From Frateuria_A sp035944355 (GTDB lineage Bacteria; Pseudomonadota; Gammaproteobacteria; Xanthomonadales; Rhodanobacteraceae): 64,000 nucleotides of DNA. Shown piece after piece: positions 6,738 through 15,463 of this stretch (position 1 is its first letter; each line of letters starts with the position of its first letter). Under the pieces are notes generated by a model that did not search any database, was not told where the DNA came from, and worked only from the letters and a program-made list of their open reading frames with translations. The stretch spans positions 248,001 to 312,000 of the forward strand of contig NZ_DASZBH010000016.1 in NCBI RefSeq assembly GCF_035944355.1, in the 5' to 3' direction. The position numbers and the translations under genes were made by a program.

Positions 6738-8612
6738 CTACGCCAGCGCGCCACGCAGCTGGCGCACGCGCGCTTCCAGCGCCTCCAGCCGTAGCGGCTG
6801 CGGCGGTACCGGCGCGTCGACCACCAGCTCGACCCGTGCGCGGAAGCGTCGCGGCAGGCGCGCGCGGCCCAGGCGCGTGTCGCGCCGGCTCCACACGCTG
6901 CCCCACAAGCCGCGCAAGGCCATCGGCACCACCGGCACCGGCCGGCGCTCCAGTACGCGCAGCATGCCGGGCCGGAACGGCGCGATCTCGCCGTCGCGGG
7001 TCAGGCCGCCTTCGGGAAAGATGCATACCAGCTCGCCGGCGGCGAGCGCCTGGTCGATCGCTTCGTAAGCCGCGGCCAGCACCGCCGGGTCTTCCTTCTG
7101 GCCAGCGATGGGGATCGCCCTGGCGGTGCGAAAGATGAAGTTGAGCACCGGGATGTCGAAGATGCGGTAGGACATGACGAAGCGCGCCGGTCGCCGCAGG
7201 TTCGCCATCAGCAGCAGCGGGTCCATGAAGCTGACGTGGTTGCACACCAGCAGCGCCGGCCCTTCCTCCGGCACGTGGCGCATGCCTTCCACGCGCACGC
7301 GGTAGAGCGTGTTGACCAGCACCCAGGTGATGAAGCGCATCGGGAACTCGGGCACCAGCGTGAAGATGTACGCCGCTACCGCCACGTTGAGCACGGCTGC
7401 GGCCAGGAACGTCTCCACCGCATCGAAGCCCAGCACGCCCAGACCCAGCCCGAAACCGGCCGCCAGCACGATCAGCAGCGCATTGACGATGTTGTTGCCG
7501 GCGATCACGCGCGAAAGCTGCTCGCGCGGCGCGCGCGCCTGCACGAAGGCGAACAGCGGCACGACGTAGAAGCCCGCGAACACGCCGATCAGGGCGAGGT
7601 CCAGCGCGATGCGCCAGCTTCCGCCACTACGCAGGAAGGCCAGCCAGTCCAGCCCATGCGCAACGGCTGCGCCGTGCCGGGCGAAATAGAGGTCCACGCC
7701 GAACACGGTCAGGCCGAACGCGCCCAGCGGCACCAGGCCGATCTCCACCCGCCTACCGGACATGCGCTCGCACAGCAGCGCGCCCACGCCGGTGCCGATG
7801 GAAAAGAGCGTGAGCACCAGCGTGTTGACCGAGCCGTCGCCGCCCAGCGTTTCGCGCGTGTAGTTGGGCAGCTGCGCGATCAGCACCGTGCCGAAGAACC
7901 AGAACCAGGAGATGCCCAGCACGGCGTTGAACACGGCGCCATCGCGCCGCACGATGCCGAGCACGCGCGCGGTTTCGCTCAGGGGGTTCCAGTTCAAGCG
8001 GAGCTCCGGCGCGGTAGCCGGCGCCGCCGGAATGCGCCGGCTCGCCAGGTAGCCGGCCACCGCCACCGCGATGGTGGCGGCCGCCGCCAGCCATGGTCCG
8101 ATGCCGGTGACCAGCATCAGCGAATTGCCGGCGATCATGCCGATGAGCATCGCCAGCTGCGTGCCCATCTCGACCAGGCCGTTGCCGCCCACCAGCTCCT
8201 GCGGCTTGAGCGCCTGCGGCAGGATCGCGTACTTGATCGGCCCGAACGTGGTCGAGTGCAGGCCCATCAGGAACAGCACGGCCAGCAGCAGGCCGGTGTC
8301 GTGCGTGAGAAAGCCGACGGCGGCCAGCGCCATCGCGCCGATCTCGAACAGCTTGACCCAGCGGATGATGCGCGTCTTCTCGTATTTCTCCGCCAGTTGC
8401 CCGGCGGTCGCCGAGAACAGGAAGAACGGCAGGATGAACAGCGCCGGCGCCAGATTGGTGTAGAGCGACACGCTCCTGTCGTCCAGCCCCATCTGGAACG
8501 CCACCAGCATCACCAGCGCGTTGCGGAAGGCGTTGTCGTTGAACGCGCCCAGCGCCTGGGTCCAGAAGAACGGCGCAAAGCGGCGCTGGCCGAGCAGGCT
8601 GAACTGGCTCAT
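6738..8612 (-). CDS. Fused lysophospholipid MFS transporter and 1-acyl-glycerophosphate acyltransferase
   Basis: A 624-residue two-domain protein. Residues about 1-410 are an LplT-type major facilitator transporter (FFWTQALGAFNDNAFRNALV at the start, twelve or so hydrophobic spans). Residues about 430-620 form a PlsC acyltransferase with the catalytic NHVSFMD motif near residue 456 and FPEGGLTRDGEI further on. E. coli splits these jobs between LplT and Aas to import and reacylate lysophospholipids at the inner membrane. Here transport and acylation are joined but the Aas AMP-ligase part is absent. A separate AMP-forming ligase is encoded about 2 kb upstream on the same strand. Whether they cooperate is unknown. 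Confidence 0.9.
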   Translation of the reverse strand: MSQFSLLGQRRFAPFFWTQALGAFNDNAFRNALVMLVAFQMGLDDRSVSLYTNLAPALFILPFFLFSATAGQLAEKYEKTRIIRWVKLFEIGAMALAAVGFLTHDTGLLLAVLFLMGLHSTTFGPIKYAILPQALKPQELVGGNGLVEMGTQLAMLIGMIAGNSLMLVTGIGPWLAAAATIAVAVAGYLASRRIPAAPATAPELRLNWNPLSETARVLGIVRRDGAVFNAVLGISWFWFFGTVLIAQLPNYTRETLGGDGSVNTLVLTLFSIGTGVGALLCERMSGRRVEIGLVPLGAFGLTVFGVDLYFARHGAAVAHGLDWLAFLRSGGSWRIALDLALIGVFAGFYVVPLFAFVQARAPREQLSRVIAGNNIVNALLIVLAAGFGLGLGVLGFDAVETFLAAAVLNVAVAAYIFTLVPEFPMRFITWVLVNTLYRVRVEGMRHVPEEGPALLVCNHVSFMDPLLLMANLRRPARFVMSYRIFDIPVLNFIFRTARAIPIAGQKEDPAVLAAAYEAIDQALAAGELVCIFPEGGLTRDGEIAPFRPGMLRVLERRPVPVVPMALRGLWGSVWSRRDTRLGRARLPRRFRARVELVVDAPVPPQPLRLEALEARVRQLRGALA

Positions 8613-8828
8613 GCGGGTCCCGGTCCCAAGGCTGGCGCTAGCCTAAAGCGCCGGAGCCTCTGCCGCCATCGCGTCGGGCGGCGTTGCGGCCGGCGCCTTA
8701 TGGGCATACCTTCCGCCGCGGAAGCCGCGGTTGGGGCCGGCGCACGCATGACATCGCCTGCCAGCGGGCCTTCCGTGGCGCTCATGGCGCCCGCCCACAT
8801 GGCGCCTGTGTTTTCGAGGGGAAACACC

Positions 8829-9239
8829 ATGGACTTCAGCCGCAGATACCTGGTCTTCGCCTTGTGCTATGCCGCTATCGGCATGGCGCTGGGCATCTAC
8901 ATGGCCGCCTCGCACGATCACGGTCAGCTGGTCACGCATGCTCACGTGCTGCTGGTGGGTTTCGTGCTCTCGCTGATCTACGGAATCATCCACCGGCTGT
9001 GGCTGGACGCGCCGCGTCGTGCCCTCGCCAACATCCAGTTCGTGCTGCACCAGGTAGCGGCGCCGGCAATGTTCGTCGGCTTGTTCCTGCTCTACGGCGG
9101 CAAGGCCGCCGAAGCCACGCTCGAGCCGCTGCTTGGCTTCGGTTCGTCCGGCGTGCTGGCCGGCATGCTGCTGATGCTCTACATGGTGCTGCGGCCAGGG
9201 GCCGTGCCCACCGCCCAGCCGGACAAGGCGGCCGCCTGA
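8829..9239 (+). CDS. Small four-helix membrane protein, His-rich
   Basis: A 136-residue protein with four hydrophobic spans, at about residues 6-24, 36-52, 70-92 and 98-120. Histidines cluster at the first loop and second helix (ASHDHGQLVTHAHVLLVGF, then IIHRLW), and another lies in FVLHQVAAP. The HAH.LLVGFV pattern resembles helix II of haem-copper oxidase subunit I, so haem or metal binding is possible, but the protein is far too short to be an oxidase. GAGGGG precedes the ATG. It stands alone, convergent with purD (3 bases between stops). Function unknown; relatives are annotated inconsistently. Confidence 0.75.
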   Translation: MDFSRRYLVFALCYAAIGMALGIYMAASHDHGQLVTHAHVLLVGFVLSLIYGIIHRLWLDAPRRALANIQFVLHQVAAPAMFVGLFLLYGGKAAEATLEPLLGFGSSGVLAGMLLMLYMVLRPGAVPTAQPDKAAA

Positions 9240-9242
9240 GCT

Positions 9243-10526
9243 TCAGCCTCGCCGCAACGCCCGGTGCGCGATGTCGCGCCGGCAGAACGCGCCGTTGAAG
9301 TGGATCCTGGCGACGGCTTCGTAGGCGTGCTCGCGCGCGGCGGCGAGGTCGTGGCCCAAGGCGCAGACGGTCAGCACGCGGCCGCCCGCAGTGGCCGCAC
9401 GGCCTTGCGCGTCCAACTTGGTGCCGGCGTGGAACACCTTCACGGTGGGATCGAACGGGCCTTCCAGCCCGCCGATCGGATCACCGCTGCGCACGCGGCC
9501 GGGGTAGCCCTCGGCCGCGACCACCACGCCGATCGACGGACGGCTGTCCCATTGCGCACGGGTGTGGCGCAGCTCGCCGTCCAGCGCGGCCTCGATCAGC
9601 TCGACCAGGTCGGACTTCAGGCGCAGCATGATCGGCTGGGTCTCCGGGTCGCCGAAGCGCACGTTGAACTCGATCACCTTGGGAGCCCCGGACTTGTCGA
9701 TCATCAGCCCGGCGTAGAGAAAGCCGATGAACGGCGCGCCTTCGGAGGCCATGCCGTGCAGGGTCGGCTCGATCACTTCCTTCAGGATGCGTTGCTCGAC
9801 CGCGCTGGTGACCACTGGCGCCGGCGAATAGGCGCCCATGCCGCCGGTGTTCGGTCCGAGGTCGCCCTCGTCGCGGCGCTTGTGGTCCTGGCTCGAAGCC
9901 ATCGGCAGCGCGTGGCTGCCATCGCTCATCACGATGTAGCTGGCTTCCTCGCCTTCGAGGAATTCCTCGATCACCACGCGCGCGGAGGCATCGCCGAAGG
10001 CGTGGCCGCCCAGCATGTCGTGCAGCGCCTGCTCGGCGTCGGCCAGCGTCAGCGCCACCACCACGCCCTTGCCCGCGGCCAGGCCGTCGGCCTTGATCAC
10101 GATCGGCGCGCCCTGCTCGCGCACGTAGGCCAGCGCGCCGGAGAGTTCGGTGAACACCGCATAGCGCGCGGTGGGAATGTTGTGGCGGAGCAGGAAATCC
10201 TTGGCGAAGGCCTTGGATCCCTCCAGCTGCGCCGCGATAGCGCGCGGGCCGAAGATGCGCAGGCCGGCGGCGCGGAAGCGGTCGACCACGCCGGCGACCA
10301 GCGGCACTTCCGGGCCGACCACGGTCAGGCCGACCTTCTCGGCCTTGGCCAGCGCGAGCAGGCCGTCGAGGTCGTTCATCGCCACATCGGCGTTGCGTAC
10401 GCCGCGCTCGCGCGCGGTGCCGGCGTTGCCGGGCGCCACGATCACCTCGCTGACCCGCGGCGACTGCTTGAGCTTCCACGCCAGCGCGTGTTCGCGCCCG
10501 CCGCTGCCGATGACCAGGACCTTCAT
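9243..10526 (-). CDS. purD: Phosphoribosylamine-glycine ligase PurD
   Basis: The 427-residue GAR synthetase (second step of purine synthesis, ATP + glycine + phosphoribosylamine). The N-terminal MKVLVIGSGGREHALAWKL, the ATP-grasp signature around GLAAGKGVVVA, and the later HKRRDEGDLGPNTGGMGAY and KVIEFNVRFGDPETQ motifs are all present. Length matches E. coli (429). The gene appears monocistronic. purH, its usual partner, is not in the window. Confidence 0.98.
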   Translation of the reverse strand: MKVLVIGSGGREHALAWKLKQSPRVSEVIVAPGNAGTARERGVRNADVAMNDLDGLLALAKAEKVGLTVVGPEVPLVAGVVDRFRAAGLRIFGPRAIAAQLEGSKAFAKDFLLRHNIPTARYAVFTELSGALAYVREQGAPIVIKADGLAAGKGVVVALTLADAEQALHDMLGGHAFGDASARVVIEEFLEGEEASYIVMSDGSHALPMASSQDHKRRDEGDLGPNTGGMGAYSPAPVVTSAVEQRILKEVIEPTLHGMASEGAPFIGFLYAGLMIDKSGAPKVIEFNVRFGDPETQPIMLRLKSDLVELIEAALDGELRHTRAQWDSRPSIGVVVAAEGYPGRVRSGDPIGGLEGPFDPTVKVFHAGTKLDAQGRAATAGGRVLTVCALGHDLAAAREHAYEAVARIHFNGAFCRRDIAHRALRRG

Positions 10527-10692
10527 GCCGACTCCACACGTGTGCGCCCCGCGGCGCAGGCGCGCATTGTAGCCGAGCGCATACGGCTTCCTTACCGGCT
10601 ACGCGCGGGAGACCGGGCCATTGCCCGTGTGTCGCGGCCGGTTCCGGCGTGCCTCACCCACCCTCCCCGAGAGCCGGGGATTCCAGGCACGA

Positions 10693-12093
10693 TCAGGCGT
10701 GGTGACGGGCGAGCAGTTCCAGCAGCGCGGCGCGGGGCAGTTTGCCGGTCTCGTTGCGGGGCAGGACGGCGACCCGCAGCAGTGGCCGCGGCAGGAAGAC
10801 CGGATCGACCGCGCGGCGCAGTGCCTCCAGGATGGCGTGCTCGTCCAGCTCCGGCGCCACCGCCAGCGCGGCAATGCGGTGGACTCCCAGCGCATCGCCG
10901 CCTTCGAGCTGGAACACCACGCCGTCCTGCACGCCGGGAATGGCCAGCAGGCGCCGGGTGAGGTCGCCCAGCGAGGCGCGCTTGCCGGCGATCTCCAGCA
11001 TGTCGGCCTGGCGCCCGCGCAGGCGGAAGCCGCGGCCGTCGGCGGTCAGGGTGACAATGTCGGGCAGCAGCCGCGGTGCATCCAGTTGCGGCGCGTCGAC
11101 CTGGGTGCCGTCGGGCTGCGGGTGCAGCTGTGCGCCGGCATAGAGCGTCCAGTGCTCTTCGGTCGTGGTGCGGCGGCTGGCGAACACGCAGGTTTCGGTG
11201 GAACCGAAGACCTCCAGCAGCGGCGCGCCGAAGCGTTGCTCGGCCGCCTGCGCAAGCTCCACCGGCATCGGCGCCGTGGCCGAGACCATGGCCGCCAGCG
11301 GCGGCAGCGCAATGCCGGACTCCACCAGCGCGCGCAGGTGTACGGGGGTGGTCACCAGCACGCGCGGCGCCGGCGCCTGGGCCAACGCGGCGGCCACGTC
11401 GGCGGGGAAGAACGGCCGTCCGGCATGCACGCCCACGCCGCCCAGCAAGGGCAGCAGCACGCTCATCTCCATGCCGTACATGTGCTGCGGCGGCACGGTG
11501 GCGACCACCGCGAAGCGCTCGCCCACCGCCGCGCGCAGCATCGCCAGGTTGCCGGCGTTGCTGGCGTGGAAGCTGCGCCAGGTCTTGGCGTTGGCGCTGG
11601 GCGCGCCGGTGGAGCCGGAGGTGTAGCCGATCGCCACCACCTGTTCGGCCGGAATCTGCGGCCAGTCGTCGGTCTCGCCGTCCACCGGCTGCGCCGACAA
11701 CGCCGGCAACCGGTGGTAGCCGGCCGGCGCCGGGTCCAGCGCCTGCTCGCCCAGCGCATAGCAACCCGGATGCGCGGCCATCACCTCGTCCACCGCCTGC
11801 GGGGCACGCGAGGACGGCAGCAGGTTGGCCTGGCCGCGCAGCGCGATCGCGCAGAAGGCGACCAGGAAGGCGTAGCGGTCCTCGCACAGGTTCACCGCGG
11901 CGCCGGCGCCCGGCAACGCCGCGGCGACCTGGCGCACGTGGGCCAGGAACTGCGCGGCGCTTACCGGTTCGCCGTCGCGCCAGGCCAGCACGCGCCCAGG
12001 TGTATCCGCGTGCAGCAGCGCCAGACGCTGCGGCGCCTCGCGCTGGAAAGTGTCGTAAACGATGGCCAAGCCGCTTATCTCCCAGTCCGCCAT
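10693..12093 (-). CDS. AMP-forming acyl/aryl-CoA ligase-like protein
   Basis: A 466-residue member of the ANL adenylating superfamily. The P-loop YTSGSTGAPS lies near residue 155. Further motifs are PPQHMYGMEMSVLLPL, the adenine-binding FGSTET, the GFRLRGRQADMLEIAGKR hinge and C-terminal lysine PRNETGKLPR. It is shorter than typical acyl-CoA synthetases. This size and style occurs in ligases of the xanthomonadin/aryl-polyene and related pathways, but no such cluster is nearby. The substrate cannot be read from sequence. ATG 12093 was preferred over a GTG five codons upstream. Confidence 0.8.
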   Translation of the reverse strand: MADWEISGLAIVYDTFQREAPQRLALLHADTPGRVLAWRDGEPVSAAQFLAHVRQVAAALPGAGAAVNLCEDRYAFLVAFCAIALRGQANLLPSSRAPQAVDEVMAAHPGCYALGEQALDPAPAGYHRLPALSAQPVDGETDDWPQIPAEQVVAIGYTSGSTGAPSANAKTWRSFHASNAGNLAMLRAAVGERFAVVATVPPQHMYGMEMSVLLPLLGGVGVHAGRPFFPADVAAALAQAPAPRVLVTTPVHLRALVESGIALPPLAAMVSATAPMPVELAQAAEQRFGAPLLEVFGSTETCVFASRRTTTEEHWTLYAGAQLHPQPDGTQVDAPQLDAPRLLPDIVTLTADGRGFRLRGRQADMLEIAGKRASLGDLTRRLLAIPGVQDGVVFQLEGGDALGVHRIAALAVAPELDEHAILEALRRAVDPVFLPRPLLRVAVLPRNETGKLPRAALLELLARHHA

Positions 12094-12204
12094 GCGCCAG
12101 ACGCACACAGCATGGCCGCCGACCGCCGCAAGTCGGCGTGAACCGTGCGTTTGTCGTTGTCCCGCCGCAGGCCGGGCAAAAGGCGCGCGGCGCCCCTTGG
12201 ACGC

Positions 12205-12777
12205 TCAGGCGCGGATGATAGCGCCGGTGAGCGCATCGCGGATCACCGTCGGACGGTCCTGGCTGCCCAGCGGCGCATCGAGGACGCCGCCAAGCGCGTC
12301 GCCGAAGTAGTCCAGCGCCTGCTGCGCGCTGCGCGCCGGCGGCGAGCCGTGCGGGTTGGCGCTGGTCGACACCAGCGCGCCGCCCCAGGCGCGGCACAGC
12401 GCGGCGGCCGGTTCGTGCGCGGTGACGCGCAGCGCGATGCCCGCGTGCGCGCCGGCCACCCAGGCCGGCACCGCTGCGGTGCGCGGAAAGATCCAGGTGT
12501 TCGGCCCGGGCCAGCTCGCCTTGACCTGCGCCATTACCTCGGCGGGCACCTTGGCCAGATCGATGTAGCGCTCGATTTGGGCGAAGTCCGCCGCGATCAG
12601 CAGCACGCCCTGGGTCGGCGGGCGCTGCTTGAGCGCGAACAGGCGCTCGAACGCGGCCTGGTCGCGTGGGTCGCAGCCCAGGCCGTAGACCGCCTCGGTC
12701 GGATAGGCCAGCACGCCGCCATTACGCATCAACGCGGCGGCGGCGCCGCATTCGGACAGATTGAAGCGTGCGGTCAT
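12205..12777 (-). CDS. tsaC: Threonylcarbamoyl-AMP synthase TsaC
   Basis: A 190-residue YrdC/Sua5-fold enzyme making threonylcarbamoyl-AMP from threonine, bicarbonate and ATP for the t6A37 tRNA modification. Visible motifs are GGVLAYPTEAVYGLGCDP, LKQRP.TQGVLLIA, the GP.TWIFP strand and LVSTSANPHG.PP. It starts 2 bases after the topA stop codon, so the two are one transcript. It has E. coli TsaC length (190), without the C-terminal Sua5 domain. Confidence 0.95.
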   Translation of the reverse strand: MTARFNLSECGAAAALMRNGGVLAYPTEAVYGLGCDPRDQAAFERLFALKQRPPTQGVLLIAADFAQIERYIDLAKVPAEVMAQVKASWPGPNTWIFPRTAAVPAWVAGAHAGIALRVTAHEPAAALCRAWGGALVSTSANPHGSPPARSAQQALDYFGDALGGVLDAPLGSQDRPTVIRDALTGAIIRA

Positions 12778-12779
12778 GG

Positions 12780-15281
12780 TCAGGCGCCGGCGGGCTTTTT
12801 CGCGGTCGCCTTCTTCGTGGCGGCCTTCTTGGTGGCCGTCTTCTTGGCAGCCGTCTTCTTGGCTGCGGCCTTCTTCGCTGGCGCCTTTTTGGCCGCCGTT
12901 TTCTTGGACGCGGCCTTCTTGGCGGCCGGCGCCTTCTTCGCGGCCGCCTGCTTGGTGGCGGTCTTGCGCGCGAAGCGGCCCTTCTTGGCCGGGGCGGCGG
13001 CCAACAGCTCCAGGCACTGAGCTTCGGTCAGGTCCTTCGGCTCGGTGTCCTTGGGGATGCGCGCGTTCTTCTCGCCGTCGGTGATGTACGGGCCGTAGCG
13101 GCCGTTGAGCACCTGCACGCCGTTGCCGAAGTCGGCGATGACGCGGTTGGCGAGCATCTCCAGCTTCTCGCGCACGATCTGCAGGGCGCGTGGCAGTTCG
13201 ATGGTGTAGGGATCGTCCTCGGCCTTGAGCGAAGCGTAGGTGCCGCCCTGCTTGACGAACGGGCCGAAGCGGCCGATGCCCACGCTGACCTCTTCGCCGC
13301 TGTCGCTGCTGCCCAGCACGCGCGGCAGCTTGAACAGCTCCATCGCCTGCTCCAGCGTGATGGTGTGCATGCTCTGGCCGGGCCGCAGGGAGGCAAACTG
13401 CAGCTTCTCGTCGGTGTCCTTGTCGCCGATCTGCGCATACGGCCCATAGCGGCCCAGGCGCACGGACACCGGCTTGCCGCTCTTGGGGTCGATGCCCAGC
13501 TCGCGTGCGCCGGTGGCTTCGCTGCGGTCGACCGACTCGGTCTTTTCCTCGACCTGGGTCTTGAACGGCTGCCAGAAGCGCTCCATCAGCGGCACCCAGG
13601 CTTCCTCGCCGCGGCTGACCGCATCCAGCTCGTCCTCGAGCTTGGCGGTGAAATCGTAGTCGACGTACTGGTTGAAGTGCTGGGTGAGGAATTTGCCGAC
13701 CGCGCGGCCGACGTCGGTCGGTTTGAAGCGGCGGTTGTCGAGGAATACGTACTCGCGGTTCTGCAGCACCTGGATGATGCTGGCGTAGGTCGACGGGCGG
13801 CCGATGCCGTATTCCTCCAGCGCCTTGACCAGGCTGGCTTCGGAGTAGCGCGGCGGCGGCTCGGTGAAATGCTGGTCGGCCAGGATGTCGGAAAGCGCGA
13901 CCTGCTCGCCCTTGGACAGGCGCGGCAGACGGCGGCCTTCCTCGTCGTCCTCGGCGGTGCGGGTGTCGCGGCCTTCCTCGTACACGGCGAGGAAGCCCGG
14001 ATCGACCACCGTGGTGCCGGTGGCGCGGAACGCGGCCGGGCCGCCGGCGGCGTTCGGCAGTTCGAAGTCCACCGACACGGTGTTGAGCGTGGCGTGGATC
14101 ATCTGGCAGGCGACCGTGCGCTTCCAGATCAGCTCGTAGAGCTTGCGCTGCTCGTCGTTGAGGAAGGCCGCGACCTGGCGCGGCGTGCGCATCGCCGAGG
14201 TCGGGCGGATCGCCTCGTGCGCTTCCTGCGCGTTCTTGGACTTGGTCCGGTAGACCTGCACGCCGTCGGGCAGCGCCTCGCGGCCGAAGTCGCGCGCGAT
14301 CAGTGCGCGCAACTCGTCGGTCGCCTCGGTCGAGAGCGAGGTGGAATCGGTACGCATGTAGGTGATCAGGCCGACGTTGCCCTCCTGTCCCAAGCTCACG
14401 CCCTCGTACAGGCCCTGCGCGATCTTCATCGTGCGGCTGGTGCCGAAACCGAGCTTGCGCGCGGCCTCCTGCTGCAGGGTGGAGGTGGTGAACGGCGCCG
14501 CCGGGCGGCGCTTGCGTTCCTTCGAGGTGACTTCGCTCACGGTCAGGCGGCCGTGCGCGGCATCCTTGAGCGTGGCGCGCGCGGCCATCGCATCGGGTTC
14601 GTTGGTGAGGTCGAACTGTTCGAACTTCTTGCCGTTGAGCCGGGTCAGGCGGGCGCCGAAGTCGCCCTCGGCGTGCTTGAGCTTCGCCTCGACCGTCCAG
14701 TACTCGCGGGCGACGAAGGCTTCGATCTCCTCCTCGCGCTCGACGATCATGCGCAGCGCTGGGCTCTGCACGCGGCCGGCCGACAGGCCGCGCTGCACCT
14801 TGCGCCACAGCACCGGCGAGAGATTGAAGCCGACCAGGTAGTCCAGCGCGCGGCGGGCCTGCTGGGCGTCGACCATGTCGTGCGACAGCCCGCGTGGCTG
14901 CGCCACCGCGGCCTTGATCGCCTTGGGCGTGATCTCGGAGAACACCACCCGGTGCATGCGCTTGCCTTCGGTCAGTCCGCGCTCCTTGAGAATCTCGCTG
15001 ATGTGCCAGGAAATGGCTTCGCCCTCGCGGTCCAAGTCGGTGGCGAGGTAGATGTCGTCGGCCTGCTTGGCTGCCTTGGCGATCGCATCGACGTGCTTCT
15101 CGTTGCGCTCGATCACCTCGTACTTCATGGCGAAGTGGTTGTCCGGGTCGACCGCGCCCTCCTTGGGCTTGAGGTCGCGCACGTGGCCGTACGAGGCCAG
15201 GACCTGGAAGTCCTTGCCGAGGTATTTGTTGATCGTCTTGGCCTTGGCAGGCGATTCGACGATGAGGAGGTTCTTGGCCAT
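12780..15281 (-). CDS. topA: DNA topoisomerase I TopA with Lys/Ala-rich tail
   Basis: An 833-residue type IA topoisomerase that relaxes negative supercoils. The TOPRIM domain is N-terminal (LLIVESPAKAKTI, later LATDLDREGEAI). The catalytic Tyr is about residue 308 in TYMRTDSTSLS. Instead of classic zinc fingers, the C-terminus has repeated topoisomerase C-terminal units (LGRYGPYAQIG, IGRFGPFVKQGG, NGRYGPYI). A final ~70-residue histone-H1-like tail of alternating KK and AA/TA follows, probably giving nonspecific DNA grip. The start at MAKNLLIVES follows the family; a longer frame upstream lacks similarity. tsaC follows immediately. Confidence 0.97.
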   Translation of the reverse strand: MAKNLLIVESPAKAKTINKYLGKDFQVLASYGHVRDLKPKEGAVDPDNHFAMKYEVIERNEKHVDAIAKAAKQADDIYLATDLDREGEAISWHISEILKERGLTEGKRMHRVVFSEITPKAIKAAVAQPRGLSHDMVDAQQARRALDYLVGFNLSPVLWRKVQRGLSAGRVQSPALRMIVEREEEIEAFVAREYWTVEAKLKHAEGDFGARLTRLNGKKFEQFDLTNEPDAMAARATLKDAAHGRLTVSEVTSKERKRRPAAPFTTSTLQQEAARKLGFGTSRTMKIAQGLYEGVSLGQEGNVGLITYMRTDSTSLSTEATDELRALIARDFGREALPDGVQVYRTKSKNAQEAHEAIRPTSAMRTPRQVAAFLNDEQRKLYELIWKRTVACQMIHATLNTVSVDFELPNAAGGPAAFRATGTTVVDPGFLAVYEEGRDTRTAEDDEEGRRLPRLSKGEQVALSDILADQHFTEPPPRYSEASLVKALEEYGIGRPSTYASIIQVLQNREYVFLDNRRFKPTDVGRAVGKFLTQHFNQYVDYDFTAKLEDELDAVSRGEEAWVPLMERFWQPFKTQVEEKTESVDRSEATGARELGIDPKSGKPVSVRLGRYGPYAQIGDKDTDEKLQFASLRPGQSMHTITLEQAMELFKLPRVLGSSDSGEEVSVGIGRFGPFVKQGGTYASLKAEDDPYTIELPRALQIVREKLEMLANRVIADFGNGVQVLNGRYGPYITDGEKNARIPKDTEPKDLTEAQCLELLAAAPAKKGRFARKTATKQAAAKKAPAAKKAASKKTAAKKAPAKKAAAKKTAAKKTATKKAATKKATAKKPAGA

Positions 15282-15463
15282 CAGCTGGGGATTCCGGAAG
15301 CGGTCCGTGCCGCCGGCTGGCGGGCACACTCTTTATTAGTTGAGCCATGCGCGCGCGTGGGCTGTCAAGCCGGATCGCGTGAAAGCGCGGCCCGGCGCGG
15401 GTTGCGAGGGCTGCAGCGCGCGGGCGCCGCGCATGCGCGGTGGCCCCCGGCTGCATGTGGCGG

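Noticed and set aside
12780..13000. Frameshift artefact at the topA 3' end
   Set aside because: The Lys/Ala tail keeps one frame to a normal stop 2 bases before tsaC. Such tails are known in bacterial topoisomerases and other DNA-binding proteins.
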